37,134 nt of DNA from Gammaproteobacteria bacterium RIFCSPHIGHO2_12_FULL_42_10 (GTDB lineage Bacteria; Pseudomonadota; Gammaproteobacteria; DSM-16500), in contig MGYE01000082.1 in the NCBI GenBank assembly GCA_001801625.1, positions 33,536 to 70,669 of the forward strand, read 5' to 3'. Of the stretch, positions 34,201-37,134 are shown in pieces. The stretch's first letter is position 1; each line of letters opens with the position of its first letter. The notes beneath the pieces were generated by a model, which saw only the letters and a program-made list of their open reading frames with translations, was not told the origin of the DNA and did not search any database. The translations under genes were made by a program, and so were the position numbers.

Positions 34201-36246
34201 TCACTGAGTAAATTTTTTCAACTCAGCAAGCATGCTCACTACGGGTGCTGTTTTAGCAAAATTAGATTGTAAATTATCCGTCCATTGACCGCTCTGTCTG
34301 TTTATTAATATAAATATTTTTTGATGAGTGTTTTGAGGATACATTGCGAGTATCCAATGGTCATTTAATGCAGCAAATTGTTTGCTTGCGATGATTTTTT
34401 TATTCATTTTTTCTGTCACGGTGAGTCGTGTTGTAAAAGGATCAATTTGAAAGAGCTGAATACCTTCCAAAATAACATCCTGCATTTCAGGATAAACCGT
34501 CCGAATGGCTTCAGGCGTAAAATCACTCTCAATGACGATATATCTTTTATTAAGTTGTTGATCAGCGTGTTGTGAAAAATGATTGAAATAAGGAGTCAGT
34601 GACCGTTGTGTTGTGTTGATTTGTGGTGGTTTAATTTTTAGTAGATCAAGAATGGTAGGCTGAATATCTAACAATGAGACAGCATGATTGCTTGCGCCTT
34701 GATTTAAAGTGGTCATACCATAAGCTTTGAACGCTAATAAAGTATGATACTGCGTTAAGCTTAACACATCTGTTCCATGCCCCACCGATTGATTGACCGC
34801 TTCATGTTCTAAACTATGCGGATAAAAGCGTGGCGCTCTTTCGTGAGCCTTGCTTGGCACATACAAATCTTCTTCAGTCATGCGATCGCCGGGTAATTCT
34901 AATGCCTCGCCATGATCGGATAGTAAAACGACAATCGCATGCTCTAGCAAATGTGCATTTTGTAGTAATACGAAGAAATCATGTAATTGCTGATCGACCT
35001 GTTCAATGCTCATTTCATAACGTGGAATGGCCGCATAATGACGTCCATCTAATCGCGCCCATAAATAGGGATAATGCGGTAGGCAAAAATGAACTGCTAA
35101 AAAAAGTGGTTTTGTTCTTGTGTGATATAAGGCTGACTTTATTAATTGTAAAAAACTATTAGGCTCATAAATGAAATAAGCTGGACGATTTGCATAGCTA
35201 TAAGGAAACAACCATCGTCCTATTGTTGTATTGACAACTAAGTTAGACAAAGGAAAATCATTGAATGTGCCCAGTAAAAAATCATTGATACCCATAGGCG
35301 GCGTCACCATCCGATCAAACCCGTATTTTTCACCAATATTACTGAAACGGGTTTCATCTGTAGCGTAAATAGTTTCATAGCCTTTTTGTTTTAAAATCAA
35401 AGGAAGTGAGGTTGATAAATTAGCATGATCTTGTTTAGATAGATTTGTGCGAATACCGGTTGTATGTGGGTATTCTCCCGTTAAAATACTTGTCCAGGAG
35501 GGAAAAGTTCTTGCAAGTGGTGTGATAGCATTGCGTAGCACAAAAGATTGCGCTAAAAATTGATCGATGAATGGCGTGTTGATTGCATGACCAAAAAATC
35601 CTAAAAAATCCGGTCTCACTGAATCCATGCCAATGAGGATAACATTGGGCTCGGTGGTTGTAGCGGCGTCATTTGTAGGCAAGCTGTTATAATAGCCGTA
35701 CCAACCACCCGCAAAAATACAACATGCAAGTAATAAGCGTCGTATCCACTGGCTATACAAAATGACAAATGTAATGCAGCATGAAAAAACAACCAGGCCT
35801 GATAACCAAATGATCAGAGCAATCTGTCTATTGAAAAGCATCATAGACAGTTCAGAAAATTTTGAATTAGGAAAAAAATATTGATTAGCGGCAAAAACAG
35901 ATAATATGCCTAGCAGCCAAAGACCTATTGCAAAAAATATTTTTTGCCAATGCGTGATTTGAAAAAAGCTGGTGGTATAGCTCGCTGTCATCCAGATGAA
36001 CGCGCAATAGATAAAATGTATTAATAATTCAGCAAAAACAAAATAGATAATACCGGGTAGCATAGCAATAGGCAGATCCAGATGATCTGTCATGAATGTA
36101 TAATCTGAAAGATAAGTGCGATTGCATTGTATAAAAAAACTAATTTCTAACAATAGGAAGAAACCAGTTAATAATGCTAAATAAGAAAATATATTAGCAG
36201 AACGTTCTGTGGATATATTGTTCTTGGCGACCACCACCTTGATCAT
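34201..36246 (-). CDS. membrane-anchored sulfatase-fold (alkaline phosphatase superfamily) protein
   Basis: N-terminal multi-TM region, then NVILIGMDSVRPDFLGFFG, RTFPSWTSILTGEYPHTTGI, IVVLLSDHGEALELPGDRM; TAATG overlap with hpt. Confidence 0.85.
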   Translation of the reverse strand: MIKVVVAKNNISTERSANIFSYLALLTGFFLLLEISFFIQCNRTYLSDYTFMTDHLDLPIAMLPGIIYFVFAELLIHFIYCAFIWMTASYTTSFFQITHWQKIFFAIGLWLLGILSVFAANQYFFPNSKFSELSMMLFNRQIALIIWLSGLVVFSCCITFVILYSQWIRRLLLACCIFAGGWYGYYNSLPTNDAATTTEPNVILIGMDSVRPDFLGFFGHAINTPFIDQFLAQSFVLRNAITPLARTFPSWTSILTGEYPHTTGIRTNLSKQDHANLSTSLPLILKQKGYETIYATDETRFSNIGEKYGFDRMVTPPMGINDFLLGTFNDFPLSNLVVNTTIGRWLFPYSYANRPAYFIYEPNSFLQLIKSALYHTRTKPLFLAVHFCLPHYPYLWARLDGRHYAAIPRYEMSIEQVDQQLHDFFVLLQNAHLLEHAIVVLLSDHGEALELPGDRMTEEDLYVPSKAHERAPRFYPHSLEHEAVNQSVGHGTDVLSLTQYHTLLAFKAYGMTTLNQGASNHAVSLLDIQPTILDLLKIKPPQINTTQRSLTPYFNHFSQHADQQLNKRYIVIESDFTPEAIRTVYPEMQDVILEGIQLFQIDPFTTRLTVTEKMNKKIIASKQFAALNDHWILAMYPQNTHQKIFILINRQSGQWTDNLQSNFAKTAPVVSMLAELKKFTQ

Positions 36247-36812
36247 TAAGCCTGTCCATCATCTTCACTCACTGCATAAATACCAGGCACATTGCGTAAA
36301 TGCTCCTCGTAATCCAATCCAAAACCAAATAAATATCGATCTTCAGTAGTGAGCCCTACAAAATCTGGTTCAAATTTGATACCCGGTTCACGTGCACGTT
36401 TTTTGCTAACTAACACGGCAGAGTATACTGCTTGCGCTTGTTGTTGTTTGCAGTAATCTAAAATGGCTGCTAATGTTAAGCCGCCATCCATAATATCATC
36501 AACGATTAGAACTGTGCGATCTTTTAAGCTCTGTCTTGGCTCAACCAGCCAATGTAGATCACCGCCACGCGTCGTACCACGGTAACGTGTTGCGTGGATA
36601 TAATCGATTTCTAATGGAAAAGATAAACGTGTCACAAGATGGCCGACAGTAATTAATGCACCCGTCATGACACATAATACCAATGGACGGGTCGATTTTA
36701 ATTGTTGTGTAATCGCAGTTGCCATGCGGTCTAGTGCAGTATTCACCGCTTTAAAATCATACAAACATTCTGAACGGTTCAATATCAATTGAATTTGATC
36801 GATGGTTTTCAT
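36246..36812 (-). CDS. hpt: hypoxanthine(-guanine) phosphoribosyltransferase
   Basis: LVLCVMTGALITVGHLVTRL; PRPP loop TVLIVDDIMDGGLTLAAILDYC; VGLTTEDRYLFGFGLDYEEHLRNVPGIYAV. Confidence 0.93.
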   Translation of the reverse strand: MKTIDQIQLILNRSECLYDFKAVNTALDRMATAITQQLKSTRPLVLCVMTGALITVGHLVTRLSFPLEIDYIHATRYRGTTRGGDLHWLVEPRQSLKDRTVLIVDDIMDGGLTLAAILDYCKQQQAQAVYSAVLVSKKRAREPGIKFEPDFVGLTTEDRYLFGFGLDYEEHLRNVPGIYAVSEDDGQA

Positions 36813-36823
36813 ATAGTAGCCTC

Positions 36824-37134
36824 ATGCCTACGAATATCCCGACAGAACTACATACTATACGCGATTTTTTGCGTTATGCGACCAGTCGCTTCAACGAAGC
36901 TGGACTCCATTATGGACATGGAACTGACAATGCCTGGGATGAGGCGGCCTCGTTGATTTTACATACATTACACCTTCCCCATTCCATTCACCCTGCCGCC
37001 CTGGAAGCCGCCTTAGTGGAAGCTGAGCGCCATGCATTAATGGCGTTGATTGAAAAACGTATTAGCAGCCGAATACCTGCTGCCTATTTAATCCATGAAG
37101 CTTGGTTTGCCGATTTGCCATTTTATGTTGATGA
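36824..37134 (+). CDS. prmB: 50S ribosomal protein L3 N(5)-glutamine methyltransferase (N-terminal part; truncated by window end)
   Basis: Own translation: MPTNIPTELHTIRDFLRYATSRFNEAGLHYGHGTDNAWDEAASLILHTLHLP...RIPAAYLIHEAWFADLPFYVD matches the PrmB N-terminus; open to the end, so absent from the ORF track. Confidence 0.9.
   Translation, partial: MPTNIPTELHTIRDFLRYATSRFNEAGLHYGHGTDNAWDEAASLILHTLHLPHSIHPAALEAALVEAERHALMALIEKRISSRIPAAYLIHEAWFADLPFYVD

Noticed and set aside
34001-34204. 67-aa minus-strand ORF
   Set aside because: Lies across the interrupted palindrome with no family resemblance; more likely spurious.

Overview
The window reads as a housekeeping-rich chromosomal segment from a gammaproteobacterium of moderate to low GC. 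The content (homospermidine synthase, NAD-GDH, fadE/fadI/fadJ-like genes) suggests a Legionellales/Coxiellaceae-like lineage, but that placement is inference. Plus-strand order from the left: dnaQ, tRNA-Ser(UGA), uvrY/gacA-type regulator, uvrC, pgsA, tRNA-Gly/Cys/Leu, fdxA, tsaB, large NAD-GDH, asd, a very short FimV-C-terminus-like protein, truA, accD, SPOR protein, an orphan 172-aa protein, adk, an MCE (Mla-like) lipid-transport operon, homospermidine synthase, an ABC-F ATPase, a SulP transporter and a tyrosine recombinase. The minus strand then carries a HigBA-type TA module, a histidine phosphatase, kdsB, a beta-oxidation cluster (fadE/fadI/fadJ-like), a membrane alkaline-phosphatase-superfamily protein and hpt. 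A small plus-strand cNMP-binding-fold protein and a truncated divergent prmB complete the window. I did not find a clear complete undescribed system. The most unusual signals are: (a) a near-identical long-stem palindrome (GCGTCCCCCTCTCCTCCC...) present twice, apparently in opposite orientation; (b) a GC-rich hairpin-dense island between the recombinase and the TA module that runs into the antitoxin 3' end; (c) a 98-aa FimV remnant at the conserved asd-truA position; (d) overlapping ATTCAGC palindromes between kdsB and the cNMP-fold gene; (e) a roughly 100-bp interrupted palindrome downstream of the sulfatase-like gene. No CRISPR array or rRNA was seen.
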